Source of the DNA: CAWBYL01 sp963793025
GTDB lineage: Bacteria > Actinomycetota > Acidimicrobiia > Acidimicrobiales > Acidimicrobilacustridaceae
Direction: 5' to 3'
NCBI GenBank assembly: GCA_963793025.1
Contig: CAWBYL010000006.1
Location: 558,001-622,000, forward strand
Length of the DNA stretch: 64,000 nucleotides
Every line of letters starts with the position of its first letter. Positions within the stretch are counted from its first letter, which is position 1. The position numbers were made by a program, and so were the translations under genes. The notes below the pieces were generated by a model, which saw only the letters and a program-made list of their open reading frames with translations, ran no database searches and was not told where the DNA came from. Shown piece after piece: positions 1 to 8,867 of this stretch.

Positions 1-45
1 AGCGCCAGGGTGTCGAGGAGGACGATGCGAGTGAGGGAGGACACC

Positions 46-2883
46 GTGTTGGATGTGCAGTCCCCGATGAGTCCCTCGGATGCCCTCCCGCGGTCGCGAC
101 CGCCGCTGACGTGTGGCCGGGATGGCCTTGGCCTGGACGGGCTGTCGACGCCGATCGGCCGGGAGCAGGATCTGCGCCACATACGGGGTGTTCTCGCGTC
201 ACGGCAGGGCTCGGCGCTCCTGCTCGTCGGGGACCTGGGCGTGGGCACCACGACTCTTCTCGATGCGACCGTCCGCCATGCCACACGGACCGGGTTCTCC
301 GTCGCTCGGTTCCACGGCCTCGAGTCCGAGGCCGGCAGCGCCTTCGCCGGAGCCGGTCGGCTTCTCCGGACCCTCGGCTCTTCGCACGGCGGCGCCACCG
401 TCGAGCCCTGTCTCTCTCGCATCCCGGGCGCGGACGACGATGACCATGGCCTGATCGAGATGTCGGAGGCGATGCTTTCCGTCCTGCATGCGTTGGGGGA
501 GCGGCGTCCGTTGCTGGTGGTCGTCGACGGGTTGCAGTGGCTCGACCAATCCAGCGTTTCGGTGCTGGGCCTCGTCGCCCGGCGCCTCGAGAGGAGCCGG
601 GCGAAGCTCGTCATGGGCCTACGCGCCGGTGTCATCGATCCCTTCGAGCGGGAGGCAGTCCCGACGAGGGATGTCCGTCCCCTGAACCGCGAAGAGTCGA
701 TGGCCGTGCTCGATCGAGGCCCGTTCGCCCTGGCGCAGAGCGTGAGGGACCGCATCGTTCGCGAGGCGAAGGGCAATCCGTTGGCCCTCGTGGGGTTGCC
801 CGCGTGCCTCAGTGATGCTCAGCGAGCCGGCACCACGGCACTGCCTCACGTACTCCCGGTCGACGCTGCGCTCTGCCGACACCTGGTCCAGCCGCTCGCC
901 GGCCTGTCTGAGACCACCCGTGAGCTCCTGCTCCTGGCTGCGCTCGGGACGTCGATGCGGCACGGCCAGTTTCGGGTCCGTGGTCGGACCGAGCTCGAGG
1001 CCCTCGGGCCGGCGGAGCACCGGCACCTGGTGGCGGTGAATTCGGACGGCAGCCTTGAGTTCGAGCACCCGCTGCTGCGCGCCGCCGTACTCGGCTCGGC
1101 AACGGCGAGCGAACGTCAGAGGGCCCATGCCCTACTTGCCGAGCGAACCACCACGCGAGCCGAGCTCCGGGTCTGGCACCTCGCTCAGACCCTGGACGTG
1201 GCCGACGAGGACGTCGCCGTGCGGCTCGATGCCGCCGCCGATCACCTCCGAGGCCTCGGCGACGCCGTTGGCTCCATCGAACTCCTTGTCCAGGCAATCG
1301 CCCTCTCCACCTCACACGCCGCGCGTGTCCGACGGTCGGCGAAGGCCGCCTACCTCAGTGCCGACTGCGTGGGCGACCTGCAGGCCTCGTCACGTCTGCT
1401 TCACGATGCTCGGGTCGACCACACCGTCGAAGGCTCCCTGCCGGCGGCCACCGCCGTGGCGTGCATGGAGCTCCACGAGGACGGTGACTTCGGGTCGGCC
1501 CACCGACTACTCACCACGGCGATCGGGTTCGCCGTCCTCCAACGTGAGTCATCTCGGGGCGACCTTCGCGAGGCGATCCACACACTTGCCGCCACGTGCG
1601 TCCAGGGCGGCGTGCCGGAAGCCTGGACAGCGTTCAATCGTCAGATCGCTGAGGTGGTCCCGGCGTTCTCACCCATCTCCAGTCTCATGCGGGCGATCGG
1701 GGACCCGGCCCATTGCGCGGACGCAGATCTGGCAACCCTCGACGTGTCGTTGGCGGCGATGGCCGACGAGCCGGACCCGGCGGAGGTGGTGCGGGTCGCC
1801 GCCGCAGGAACGTATCTCGATCGGCTCAGCGACCACCGCAGCGACCTCGCCCGTGCTGTTCGCCAAGCCTCGGCCGATGGCTCGTTCGTCACCGAGATGA
1901 AGGGTCTCCATCTGCTGGCGTTCGATGCCTTCGCCATCGGGGACTGGGCGTGGGCGGACGAGCTGTGCGCAAAGGGCCTCGGACTCGGGGTGACCCTTGG
2001 TTACCAGCTCGACGCCCATCTTCTGCTGCACGTTCGGGCCCTCATCGCCGCTGCCCGGGGAGAGTTCGCTGCCGCTGCCCAGCTCGCCGACGAGCTCGCC
2101 CGATGGGCAGCGCCCCGTCAGCTGGCCCACCTACTCGACTGTTCGGCCCAGGTGTCTTGTCTGGTCGCGATGGGCCGGTCCGATTTCGAGCTCGCCCACC
2201 GCGAGGCCGCAACGATCAACGCAGCCGGTCGTCTCGATCCTCATGTCCCCGTGGCGTTGTCGGTCCTACTCGATCTCGTCGAGGCCTCCGTGCGCACCGA
2301 CCGTCACGCCCAGGCGGCGGCGCACGTGGCGGCGATGCGCGATGCCGGACTGGTGTTCGTCTCTCCTCGTCTGGCGATGATCGCTGCCGCGTCCGAAGCT
2401 CTGGTCGAGGACGGAGATCGAGGCCTGGCCCTCTTCGACGAGGCCCTGAGCGTGCCCGGCGGGGATCGGTGGCCTTTCGATCGGGCTCGGGTCCAGCTGC
2501 TCTACGGCGAACGCCTCCGTCGTGGACGCGCCACGACCGAGGCGCGCGTCCAGCTCGCCGTCGCCGAAGCGACCTTCGAGCGGCTCGGGGCCCGACCCTG
2601 GGCTCTGCGGGCTGGTACAGAGCTGCGGGCGGCAGGGCAGCGGATCACGCCCGCCGAAATCGGCGAGCTCACCGCACAGGAGCGTGAGGTCGCCATGCTC
2701 GCCGCCGCCGGCCTGTCGAACAAGCAGATCGCGGCGAAGCTGCTCATGTCGCACCGGACGGTCGGAGCTCACCTCTACAGGGTCTTCCCGAAGTTGGGCG
2801 TCACCCGCCGGGCCGCTCTCCGGGACGCGCTCGAGTCCCTGGCCGGTCTTGGGTACGAGAACCTGTCCGCCGATGTCGGGTAG
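46..2883 (+). CDS. Large AAA-type LuxR-family transcriptional regulator with degenerate P-loop
   Basis: About 945 residues: an N-terminal STAND/AAA-like ATPase, a long helical repeat region, and a C-terminal LuxR/GerE helix-turn-helix that follows the sequence ELTAQEREVAMLAAAGLSNK. Proteins of this kind couple effector sensing and ATP binding to promoter activation. The P-loop reads GDLGVGTTT, so the invariant lysine is threonine (codon 247-249). The Walker B segment reads VVVDGLQWLD, so the second acidic residue is glycine. The paralog at 9489-12308 has intact versions of both motifs. I infer that ATP hydrolysis is lost or altered. GTG 46 is preferred because GGGAGG lies five bases upstream; ATG 25 and GTG 10 are in-frame alternatives. 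The family is clear; the ligand and targets are unknown. Confidence 0.85.
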   Translation: MLDVQSPMSPSDALPRSRPPLTCGRDGLGLDGLSTPIGREQDLRHIRGVLASRQGSALLLVGDLGVGTTTLLDATVRHATRTGFSVARFHGLESEAGSAFAGAGRLLRTLGSSHGGATVEPCLSRIPGADDDDHGLIEMSEAMLSVLHALGERRPLLVVVDGLQWLDQSSVSVLGLVARRLERSRAKLVMGLRAGVIDPFEREAVPTRDVRPLNREESMAVLDRGPFALAQSVRDRIVREAKGNPLALVGLPACLSDAQRAGTTALPHVLPVDAALCRHLVQPLAGLSETTRELLLLAALGTSMRHGQFRVRGRTELEALGPAEHRHLVAVNSDGSLEFEHPLLRAAVLGSATASERQRAHALLAERTTTRAELRVWHLAQTLDVADEDVAVRLDAAADHLRGLGDAVGSIELLVQAIALSTSHAARVRRSAKAAYLSADCVGDLQASSRLLHDARVDHTVEGSLPAATAVACMELHEDGDFGSAHRLLTTAIGFAVLQRESSRGDLREAIHTLAATCVQGGVPEAWTAFNRQIAEVVPAFSPISSLMRAIGDPAHCADADLATLDVSLAAMADEPDPAEVVRVAAAGTYLDRLSDHRSDLARAVRQASADGSFVTEMKGLHLLAFDAFAIGDWAWADELCAKGLGLGVTLGYQLDAHLLLHVRALIAAARGEFAAAAQLADELARWAAPRQLAHLLDCSAQVSCLVAMGRSDFELAHREAATINAAGRLDPHVPVALSVLLDLVEASVRTDRHAQAAAHVAAMRDAGLVFVSPRLAMIAAASEALVEDGDRGLALFDEALSVPGGDRWPFDRARVQLLYGERLRRGRATTEARVQLAVAEATFERLGARPWALRAGTELRAAGQRITPAEIGELTAQEREVAMLAAAGLSNKQIAAKLLMSHRTVGAHLYRVFPKLGVTRRAALRDALESLAGLGYENLSADVG

Positions 2884-3058
2884 CTGCCTCTGCAGGTCCT
2901 CGGCTGGACGCTCGAGGTCGCCAGGGGCCACCCCGGCTCCGGCAACCGAAGCACCGCAGACGGATCCGCGCAGGGTCACTACGCGGATCCGGGAAGTCGT
3001 GGGGGCCGTCGTCACGCAGGATCAAAGGAGAAGCCACCACGGACGTGAGGAGCACGCG

Positions 3059-3448
3059 ATGGCAATCGATCCAATTCGCCGACCGGTCGTGACCGAAGCC
3101 CCCCGCCCCATGATGGACGGGCTCCTCGAGTGGGCGCTCAGTTTGCCGTGGGTCGTCGAGCGCGAGACCCAGATCTCCTCGGGCCTGCGGACGTTTGCCG
3201 TCGATTGCGAACCCCTCCGGCAACGCCGCTTGTGGCTGGTTGCCGGCGTCGACGAACGGGCGGGCGGTGGCGGCGCAGTGTCGGTCGTCGTTCCGGTCGA
3301 AGTGGCCGACGTCATCGAGCATGTCGGTTGGGGGCGGCGGACGATGCCGATGCCGCACCGCCTCGAAGTGGTCAAGGCGGTCGACGGGCTCGGTCCGGAG
3401 CCGCTCATGGCGCTGCTCCTCACGGCCTACCAGTACGCCATGCGATGA
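3059..3448 (+). CDS. Small uncharacterised protein
   Basis: A 129-residue protein that I do not recognise. ATG 3059 has GAGGAG six bases upstream. The N-terminal third contains MDGLLEWALSLPWVVER, and a central hydrophobic strand contains RLWLVAGVDE. The C-terminal half contains VVVPVEVADVIEHVGWGRR and ends LMALLLTAYQYAMR. There is no signal peptide or clear membrane segment. The C-terminal half is clearly repeated at about 8051-8293 in a frameshifted copy. That repetition supports a real gene family and a duplicated block. It follows the LuxR regulator by about 175 bases and may belong to its regulon, but nothing shows this directly. Confidence 0.7.
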   Translation: MAIDPIRRPVVTEAPRPMMDGLLEWALSLPWVVERETQISSGLRTFAVDCEPLRQRRLWLVAGVDERAGGGGAVSVVVPVEVADVIEHVGWGRRTMPMPHRLEVVKAVDGLGPEPLMALLLTAYQYAMR

Positions 3449-3583
3449 CAGCGGGCTCGCTACGCCTCAACGGCAAGGTCCGGCAGCAACGCTCGGCGGG
3501 AGAAAACGCCGCGCTCGCCTGAACATCAGATGACGGGGCATCGCGGCAACCACCGGGTCCGAGCCCACCTGACTCGGACAGGA

Positions 3584-3979
3584 TCAGTCAGAAGAGACTG
3601 ACTCAGGCCCATCGACGAAGGTCGCAATCGGCTCGCCGATCTCGACGACATAGGTCGACAACATCCGACCCGTATCAGGGCCGACATCGAGTGCGTTGTG
3701 AGCCGTCCGTGGAGAGATGAGGAAGCCATCTCCCGTGTGCAAGTGGAGCGTCGGCTGGCCCTCGATCATCATCTCGACGTTCCCGGCGACGATGTACCCG
3801 ACCTCCTCACCGGGGTGGGTGTGCCATCCCGACTCGACGCCACACGGGATCTCGGTGAGGACCTGGACGATCTCGCGTCCGGCGATGGACGAGCCCTTGT
3901 GTTGGAGCTCTGTCCGGTGCAACTTCCCGGCGAGGGCATCACCCGGGGTCAGGGTCTCGTTGGTCGAATCTGAAGGCAT
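3584..3979 (-). CDS. Single-domain cupin protein
   Basis: A 131-residue cupin_2 fold. The metal-binding motif appears as GWHTHPGEEVGYIVAGNVEM, with two histidines and a glutamate, followed by a second motif around GDGFLISPRTAHNALDVG that supplies a further histidine. It most resembles small metal-binding cupins of unknown substrate, often isomerases, dioxygenases or quercetinase-like proteins. ATG 3979 is preferred over the GTG one codon upstream because GGAG lies six bases away. It is read opposite to the flanking small genes. Family assignment is firm; the reaction is unknown. Confidence 0.85.
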   Translation of the reverse strand: MPSDSTNETLTPGDALAGKLHRTELQHKGSSIAGREIVQVLTEIPCGVESGWHTHPGEEVGYIVAGNVEMMIEGQPTLHLHTGDGFLISPRTAHNALDVGPDTGRMLSTYVVEIGEPIATFVDGPESVSSD

Positions 3980-4079
3980 CACATGCTCCGTTCGTGGTCG
4001 TGGTCTCTGGGTTCTCGCAACCAGTCCGCTGGACGCGAAAGCTCGATTCGTCGGGGCCGGGTCATCGCGATGCGACCGC

Positions 4080-4331
4080 TCACCCGCCCAAGAGGCGAAG
4101 GGCGAGAACTTCCGCCGGCCAGAACGCGGGTCGCCCGCCCGACTCGACGACGCCGAGAAGACCCTGCTCCACCATGACGGCTATTCGATCCGGCGTCACC
4201 GTGAGCAGAGTTGCGGCCTCGGTGGCCCCGATCAGCGAGGTAAGACCGGTGAACCCATCGTTTCGGGCGGGCAGGCCCGACCCTTCCGGTAGGTCCCGAC
4301 CGCTTTCCTCCGTGGGATCGAAAGCAACCAC
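4080..4331 (-). CDS. Small excisionase/MerR-like helix-turn-helix protein
   Basis: About 83 residues. GTG 4331 is chosen because a perfect AGGAGG (4338-4343, minus strand) lies six bases upstream; the longer open frame starting at 4400 has no such site. The C-terminal half contains LIGATEAATLLTVTPDRIAV, then MVEQGLLGVVESGGRPAFWP. This matches the helix-turn-helix plus wing of excisionase or MerR-type DNA-binding domains. Such small proteins act as regulators or recombination directionality factors. No integrase is nearby, so a small transcription factor is more likely. The N-terminal 30 residues are low in structure. Confidence 0.55.
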   Translation of the reverse strand: MVAFDPTEESGRDLPEGSGLPARNDGFTGLTSLIGATEAATLLTVTPDRIAVMVEQGLLGVVESGGRPAFWPAEVLALRLLGG

Positions 4332-4394
4332 TTGTGACCTCCTCGCCGGCGACACTTCTTCGAACGACGTGACCTTCCGTCGTCCCGTCTGCGA

Positions 4395-4478
4395 GCGCAT
4401 CCGTCAGATGACTCTGCTGGCGCGCAACCGAGGAGACGTTCGCCAGGGTCGTGGAGGGCCGCGGTCAGATGACTGATG
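4395..4478. repeat. Two copies of a CAGATGACT-containing intergenic motif
   Basis: GCGCATCCGTCAGATGACT lies at 4395-4413 and GGTCAGATGACTGATG at 4463-4478, both upstream of the alpha/beta hydrolase gene. Closely similar sequences occur upstream of the DUF302 gene (GCATCGGTCAGATGACTG near 8560-8577; GGTCAGACGCCTGATG near 8714-8729), and a shorter one lies near 3524-3538. The core TCAG-ATGA-CTGA is a short inverted repeat. This may be an operator shared by the small genes of this block, or simply part of the duplicated segment. Confidence 0.35.
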
Positions 4479-4587
4479 TGCGGGGCCGCAGGAGATCTCA
4501 TGCTCCGGGCAGCTACCGAGTCATGGGCGGCTGGTCGCGTTCCGGTCGGTCGTTCCACGCCATCACACACACGGAGGAACCAGTCTC

Positions 4588-5325
4588 ATGGACCAATCAA
4601 CAAGTGCCCCGATCGACCCGTTGACCGTCGTTCTGGTTCACGGCGCGTTCGCCGACGCCTCGGGATGGGAGGGTGTCATCGAGCGGCTGCAACGGGCCGG
4701 CATCTCGGTGATGGCACCGTCCAACCCGCTTCGCGGGATCACCATCGACTCGGCCTACATCGCCAGCTACCTCGCCCAGATCCCCGGGCCGGTGCTCGCT
4801 GTAGGTCACTCCTATGGTGGCGCCGTGCTCACCAACGCGGCGACCGAGGCCGACAACGTCGTCGGTCTCGTCTACGTGGCGGCGTTTGCCCCGACTGACG
4901 GCGAGCGCCTCGTCGACGCAGTGGGTGGTTCGCGGGACAGCGTGCTGAACGAAGCGTTGGTCCCGCTGACCTACCCGACCGGGACCGGCAACGAGACGGC
5001 CGTCGAGTTCGCCATCGATCCCGACAAGTTCCACGATGCGTTCGCCAAGGATCTGCCGTCCTCGCAGACCGCCGTCATGGCGGCTACCCAGCGGCCGGTG
5101 GCCGAGCTGGCGTTCTCCGAGCCATCGGGCGCTCCGGCGTGGAAGAACGTCCCCTCGTGGACCGTCGTCGCCACCGGTGACACCGCCGCCGGGGCCGACG
5201 TCATCCATTCGATGGCTGAGCGAGCCGGGGCCGAGATCACCGAGGTGGAAGGCTCACACGTGATCATGATGTCCCAGCCCCAGGCCGTCACCGATGTGAT
5301 CCTCGCCGCCATCGCCACTCTCTGA
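4588..5325 (+). CDS. Alpha/beta hydrolase
   Basis: A 245-residue alpha/beta hydrolase fold protein. The oxyanion-hole strand reads VVLVHGAFADASGW, and the nucleophile elbow is GHSYGG near residue 73. The catalytic histidine is probably in VEGSHVIMMSQP near the C terminus. It resembles the short esterase/chloroperoxidase-like hydrolases common in actinobacteria. GGAGGAA lies upstream of ATG 4588. No signal peptide is seen, so it should be cytoplasmic. It lies in a cluster of small detoxification-type genes. Substrate unknown. Confidence 0.88.
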   Translation: MDQSTSAPIDPLTVVLVHGAFADASGWEGVIERLQRAGISVMAPSNPLRGITIDSAYIASYLAQIPGPVLAVGHSYGGAVLTNAATEADNVVGLVYVAAFAPTDGERLVDAVGGSRDSVLNEALVPLTYPTGTGNETAVEFAIDPDKFHDAFAKDLPSSQTAVMAATQRPVAELAFSEPSGAPAWKNVPSWTVVATGDTAAGADVIHSMAERAGAEITEVEGSHVIMMSQPQAVTDVILAAIATL

Positions 5326-5402
5326 GCCGGCGACTTGTCGACCGGCTGGTCGGGCGGGGCTGTTCAGCGGCCTCCGAGCGACCCACGCAAGGAGGTTCAT
5401 CG

Positions 5403-5993
5403 GTGCAGAACTACGCCGACGTCGCGTTCGGCCCCGCGTCCAGACGGCATCAGTGCGCCCACGGTAGCGATGCCATGTATGGCGAGGCCGTGTCCGGTTC
5501 GCCGCCCGACGGAATGGGCGCCGACGAGATCGAGTTCCTTCGCTCGAGGGACAGTTTCTACCTCGCGTCGGTGGGTCCGACGGGGTGGCCGTACGTACAG
5601 CATCGTGGCGGGCCACCGGGTTTCGTCAGTGTGGTCAGCCCGACCAGAATCGCCTGGGCCGACCGGTCGGGGAATCGCCAGTTCGTGTCGGCGGGGAACA
5701 TCGACGGCGATGATCGAGTCGCGTTGATCGCTGTCGACTACCCCAATCGCCGTCGGATGAAGGCCTTCGGGCACGCTCGGTACGACCCGGCGCCCGATCC
5801 GGCTGAGCTCGCTCGGCTCGGGATCTCCGGCCGGCTCGACGGTCTGATCAACGTCGAGATCGTGGCATTCGATTGGAACTGCCCCAAGTACATCACCCCG
5901 CGCTTCACGGAGGCGGAGGTCCACGGCGCCATGGAGTCGCTCCTTCACGAGGTCGATGAGCTGAGGGAGAGGTTGCGTGTCCTCGGCGGGTGA
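5403..5993 (+). CDS. Pyridoxamine 5'-phosphate oxidase family protein
   Basis: A 196-residue flavin or deazaflavin-binding split-barrel protein. The conserved segment runs from IEFLRSRDSFYLASVGPTGW through PYVQHRGGPPGF to FVSAGNIDGDDRVALIAVDY. It matches PNPOx-like proteins of the general-stress/FMN-binding subgroup rather than the PLP-biosynthetic enzyme. GTG 5403 follows AAGGAGG by eight bases. The C terminus is helical and charged. Likely role: flavin- or F420-dependent reduction, cytoplasmic. It lies between two alpha/beta hydrolases on the same strand. Confidence 0.85.
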   Translation: MQNYADVAFGPASRRHQCAHGSDAMYGEAVSGSPPDGMGADEIEFLRSRDSFYLASVGPTGWPYVQHRGGPPGFVSVVSPTRIAWADRSGNRQFVSAGNIDGDDRVALIAVDYPNRRRMKAFGHARYDPAPDPAELARLGISGRLDGLINVEIVAFDWNCPKYITPRFTEAEVHGAMESLLHEVDELRERLRVLGG

Positions 5994-6098
5994 TTCGTGG
6001 CACCGCGCCAATCGCACTGCGCGTTCGCGGGGTGAGTCGGTCGGTGCGCTCGGCGGATGCTGAAACCCGACACATCACACCGAGAGTTGGAGCGACTC

Positions 6099-6923
6099 AT
6101 GAACTACGTCACGACGTCCGACGGGGCCGAGATCTTCTACAAGGACTGGGGCACCGGAACCCCCATCGTGTTCCACCACGGGTGGCCACTCAGTGCCGAC
6201 GACTGGGACAACCAGATGATGTACTTCCTCAACCGTGGTTACCGAGTCGTCGCCCATGATCGGCGCGGTCACGGCCGGTCCTCCCAGACGGCGGGTGGGC
6301 ACGACATGGACACCTACGCGTCCGACGCAGCCGCGGTGGTCGAGCACCTGGATCTGCGAGATGCGATCCACGTCGGCCACTCCACCGGTGGTGGCGAGGT
6401 GGCCCGGTACGTGGCCAAGCACGGAGCCGGGCGGGTAGCCAAGGCCGTGCTCATCAGCGCCATCCCGCCTCTGATGCTGAAGACCGACGCCAACCCAGGG
6501 GGCCTCCCTCTTGAGGTGTTCGACGGCCTCCGAGAGCAGACTGCGTTCGACCGCTCCCAGTTCTACATCGACTTCGCCTCGGGTCCCTTCTACGGATACA
6601 ACCGACCGGGCGCCGAGCCCAACGAAGGCATCATTCGGAACTGGTGGCGTCAGGGGATGATGGGAGCGGTCAATGCTCATTACGAGGGCATCAAGGCGTT
6701 CTCGGAGACGGACCTGACCGAGGACCTCAAGGCCATCGACGTCCCGGTGCTCCTTTTGCACGGCGACGACGATCAGGTCGTGCCCATCGCGGATTCGGCC
6801 GAGCTCGGCATCAAGTTGCTCAAGCACGGCACCTTGAAGGTGTATCCCGGGTATCCCCATGGGGCCTTCGCCATCCACGCCGACGAGATCAACGCGGACA
6901 TCCTGGCTTTCATCGAGTCCTGA
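6099..6923 (+). CDS. Alpha/beta hydrolase, cofactor-free chloroperoxidase type
   Basis: A 274-residue protein that begins MNYVTTSDGAEIFYKDWG, typical of the non-haem chloroperoxidase/bromoperoxidase subgroup. Visible features are HHGWPLSADDW (oxyanion hole), RRGHGRSSQ, the nucleophile elbow GHSTGGGEVARY, the acid near LLLHGDDDQVVPI, and the histidine in YPGYPHGAF. ATG 6099 has GGAG six bases upstream. The in-frame ATG 6057 is less likely. A degraded copy of its C-terminal third lies at about 9257-9440. These enzymes are esterases or perhydrolases in vivo; the real substrate is unknown. Confidence 0.9.
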   Translation: MNYVTTSDGAEIFYKDWGTGTPIVFHHGWPLSADDWDNQMMYFLNRGYRVVAHDRRGHGRSSQTAGGHDMDTYASDAAAVVEHLDLRDAIHVGHSTGGGEVARYVAKHGAGRVAKAVLISAIPPLMLKTDANPGGLPLEVFDGLREQTAFDRSQFYIDFASGPFYGYNRPGAEPNEGIIRNWWRQGMMGAVNAHYEGIKAFSETDLTEDLKAIDVPVLLLHGDDDQVVPIADSAELGIKLLKHGTLKVYPGYPHGAFAIHADEINADILAFIES

Positions 6924-7201
6924 TCGCTCCGCCCGGTCCCGAGAGCCCGGCCTGTCGGACCCCCTACGGCAGGCCGGACCTCGGCTCCACATGTTGGGTA
7001 TGTGTTCAACCATCGGTTCTGGCCGACCGGCTTCGAAGGTCGTCTACCACTTCTGCAGGGCGCTCCAGAGGCTCGGCGTCACCTCGTGGCACTCGCCCCA
7101 ACTGGGCACGACGCGGGCCGTTGTCCTCCGAGCACCAGATGAGGTAACCCCGAGCGGATGTCCAGTCGTGGCGAAAGGCGCTGGGACACGACCGGCGCTC
7201 G

Positions 7202-7885
7202 TCACGCCGTAAACCCTCGGATCAGAACCCACGTGAGACCAGTGCCGGAGATGGTCATGAGGAGTGTGAGTCGGGAGGGATGGTTGGCGTGGGCCTCCGG
7301 AAGGATGTCGCTGGCGCCGATGTAGAGGAGGAAGCCGGCGAACGCGCCGAGGTAGAGCAGCAGGCCGGTGTCGGGCAGGGTGAACAAGAGGGTGCTTGCC
7401 GCTCCGAGTATCGGGGCGAGGGCGTCGACCAGCAGCAGCTGCAGCGATCGACGCCGGTCGTTCCCGTGGGCGAGCATGAGGGCCATGGTGTTCAGGCCGT
7501 CTGCGAAGTCGTGCCCGATGACCGCGAGGGCGACCGCGACACCTGCGCTGTTGCTCACTTGGAACCCGAGCCCGATGGCGACACCGTCGGCGAAGCTGTG
7601 ACCGGCGAGGGCCAGCGCGCTGGCCAATCCAACCGTGGGGTGGTCGTGGGTGTGGGGGGCGTACTCGTGGCAATGCGCATCATGGATGAGGATCGATTTC
7701 TCCAGCACGTGAAAGGCGAGGAATCCGATAGCGAGCGCGACCATCGGTTCGACGAAGTCGGTGCCGGTACGCGTCGAGAGGTCGGCGATCTCGGGGAGGA
7801 CGTCGAAGGCAACGACTCCCAGGATGACTCCGGCGGTGAAGCCCAACACGAGGTGCAGACGGTCTTTGTTGCGGAGCGCGACCAA
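7202..7885 (-). CDS. ZIP-family metal transporter with uncertain 5' end
   Basis: At least 227 residues of a ZIP divalent-metal permease. Transmembrane segments are evident, with the characteristic ALAGHSFADGVAIGLGF and AVIGHDFADGLNTMALML metal-site helices. A histidine-rich loop (HDAHCHEYAPHTHDH) sits between helices 3 and 4. The first recognisable start is TTG 7885, yet the frame stays open upstream and encodes another hydrophobic helix (FAIVILLAVATFASTLLGGL) before a stop. No ATG, GTG or TTG precedes that helix; only CTG 7975 is available. The gene is therefore either 5'-truncated or uses an unusual start. The decayed segment 8051-8293 begins just beyond it. Predicted role: zinc or iron uptake at the cytoplasmic membrane. 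Confidence 0.8.
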   Translation of the reverse strand: MVALRNKDRLHLVLGFTAGVILGVVAFDVLPEIADLSTRTGTDFVEPMVALAIGFLAFHVLEKSILIHDAHCHEYAPHTHDHPTVGLASALALAGHSFADGVAIGLGFQVSNSAGVAVALAVIGHDFADGLNTMALMLAHGNDRRRSLQLLLVDALAPILGAASTLLFTLPDTGLLLYLGAFAGFLLYIGASDILPEAHANHPSRLTLLMTISGTGLTWVLIRGFTA

Positions 7886-7993
7886 GCCGCCGAGCAGGGT
7901 CGAGGCGAAGGTGGCGACTGCGAGCAGGATGACGATGGCGAAGTCCGTTCGTGTGGCCCCGTGCGTTGGTCGCAGTGCTCTATCCCAAAGAGG

Positions 7994-8422
7994 TCACGAT
8001 CGTCGCGACCTCATTTCGAAGGGCAAACCTAAGCCGCACATCGGTCCGCTGACCGCGGTGTCTGCACAGTGCCGGGTGTGGCTGGTCACCGGACGGCTGA
8101 AGGACCCGACCGAACGGGCGAGATGCTGCTGATCGTGCCGGTCGAGGAGGCCGATGTCATCGAGCATTTGGGCTGGGGACGGCGGACCAGGCTGACGCCC
8201 AACGGCCTCCAGATCGCCAAAGCGGACCTCTCGATCGGCTCCCAGTCCCTCACGGCGCTCCTGCTCACGGCGTACCAATACGCGCTTCGTTGACCGAAGC
8301 AACTCCTCCGCACCGGAACTCGATGCCTTCACGGCGTTCCCGACCAAGATGGCCCCTCCGAGGGCGAAGGTCACGATGGCCAACCATACGAGGGGCCTCT
8401 GACCGATGCGATAGGTGCACAT
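7994..8422 (-). CDS. Possible small membrane protein with aberrant C terminus
   Basis: ATG 8422 has AGGAGA four bases upstream on the minus strand. The first 35 residues (MCTYRIGQRPLVWLAIVTFA, then LGGAILVGNAVKASS) look like a short single-pass membrane protein. The rest of the open frame runs antisense through the decayed paralog at 8051-8293 and has no protein character. I suspect a real small membrane gene whose 3' end was lost when this segment was rearranged. A chance open frame is the alternative. Confidence 0.25.
   Translation of the reverse strand: MCTYRIGQRPLVWLAIVTFALGGAILVGNAVKASSSGAEELLRSTKRVLVRREQERREGLGADREVRFGDLEAVGRQPGPPSPAQMLDDIGLLDRHDQQHLARSVGSFSRPVTSHTRHCADTAVSGPMCGLGLPFEMRSRRS
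8051..8293 (+). pseudogene. Frameshifted remnant of a paralog of the 3059-3448 gene
   Basis: The second part reads LLIVPVEEADVIEHLGWGRR and ends LTALLLTAYQYALR. It aligns without gaps to the C-terminal half of the protein at 3059-3448. The preceding strand (RVWLVTG, matching RLWLVAG) is in a different reading frame, so a frame change lies near 8105-8125. No start codon with a ribosome-binding site was found. This is direct evidence for a duplicated and decaying block. Confidence 0.65.
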
Positions 8423-8867
8423 CGGTTCTCCTGTCACGTTCGGGCCCAACGGCCGGTCCTTGGTACTCACGTCTCGGCGACCCTGCGACTCGCATCGTCT
8501 GTGTTCGCCGCGCGCCTGTCGCCGTGATCTCGAAGAGTGCTCGGTGGTCGGTCTGCGTCGCATCGGTCAGATGACTGGGGCAGCGCGTAGTTGCGAGGTA
8601 CGGAGTGTCAATCAGCCGTCTGAGAGGGCACGTTGCGTGCGACCATCGACGAACGTGGCGAGCGGCTCATCGATGACACGCCCAGGCAGTCGCCGATATG
8701 TCGCAAAGATCGCGGTCAGACGCCTGATGCTCCGGGCCGGGCGGAATCGCACATTGTGGGAGAGCCTTGAAGCCTCGACGGTTCACCAGGGGAAGGGATG
8801 GGCCATGGCCCGAGATCTGGAGGTCCCGACGCCGTCCGTCCCGATTTCCTCACCAGGAGGTCCACAG
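8294..8867. other. Long intergenic segment with motif copies, no convincing gene
   Basis: Apart from the possible start of a small membrane gene on the minus strand (to 8422), I see no coding character. The stretch holds GCATCGGTCAGATGACTG near 8560-8577 and GGTCAGACGCCTGATGCTCC near 8714-8733. Both resemble sequences upstream of the hydrolase at 4588. It ends at the AGGAGG (8855-8860) of the DUF302 gene. Confidence 0.4.

Noticed and set aside
4080..4331. Excisionase of a prophage or integrative element
   Set aside because: The helix-turn-helix fits, but no integrase, attachment-site repeat or phage gene lies nearby, so a small regulator is more likely.
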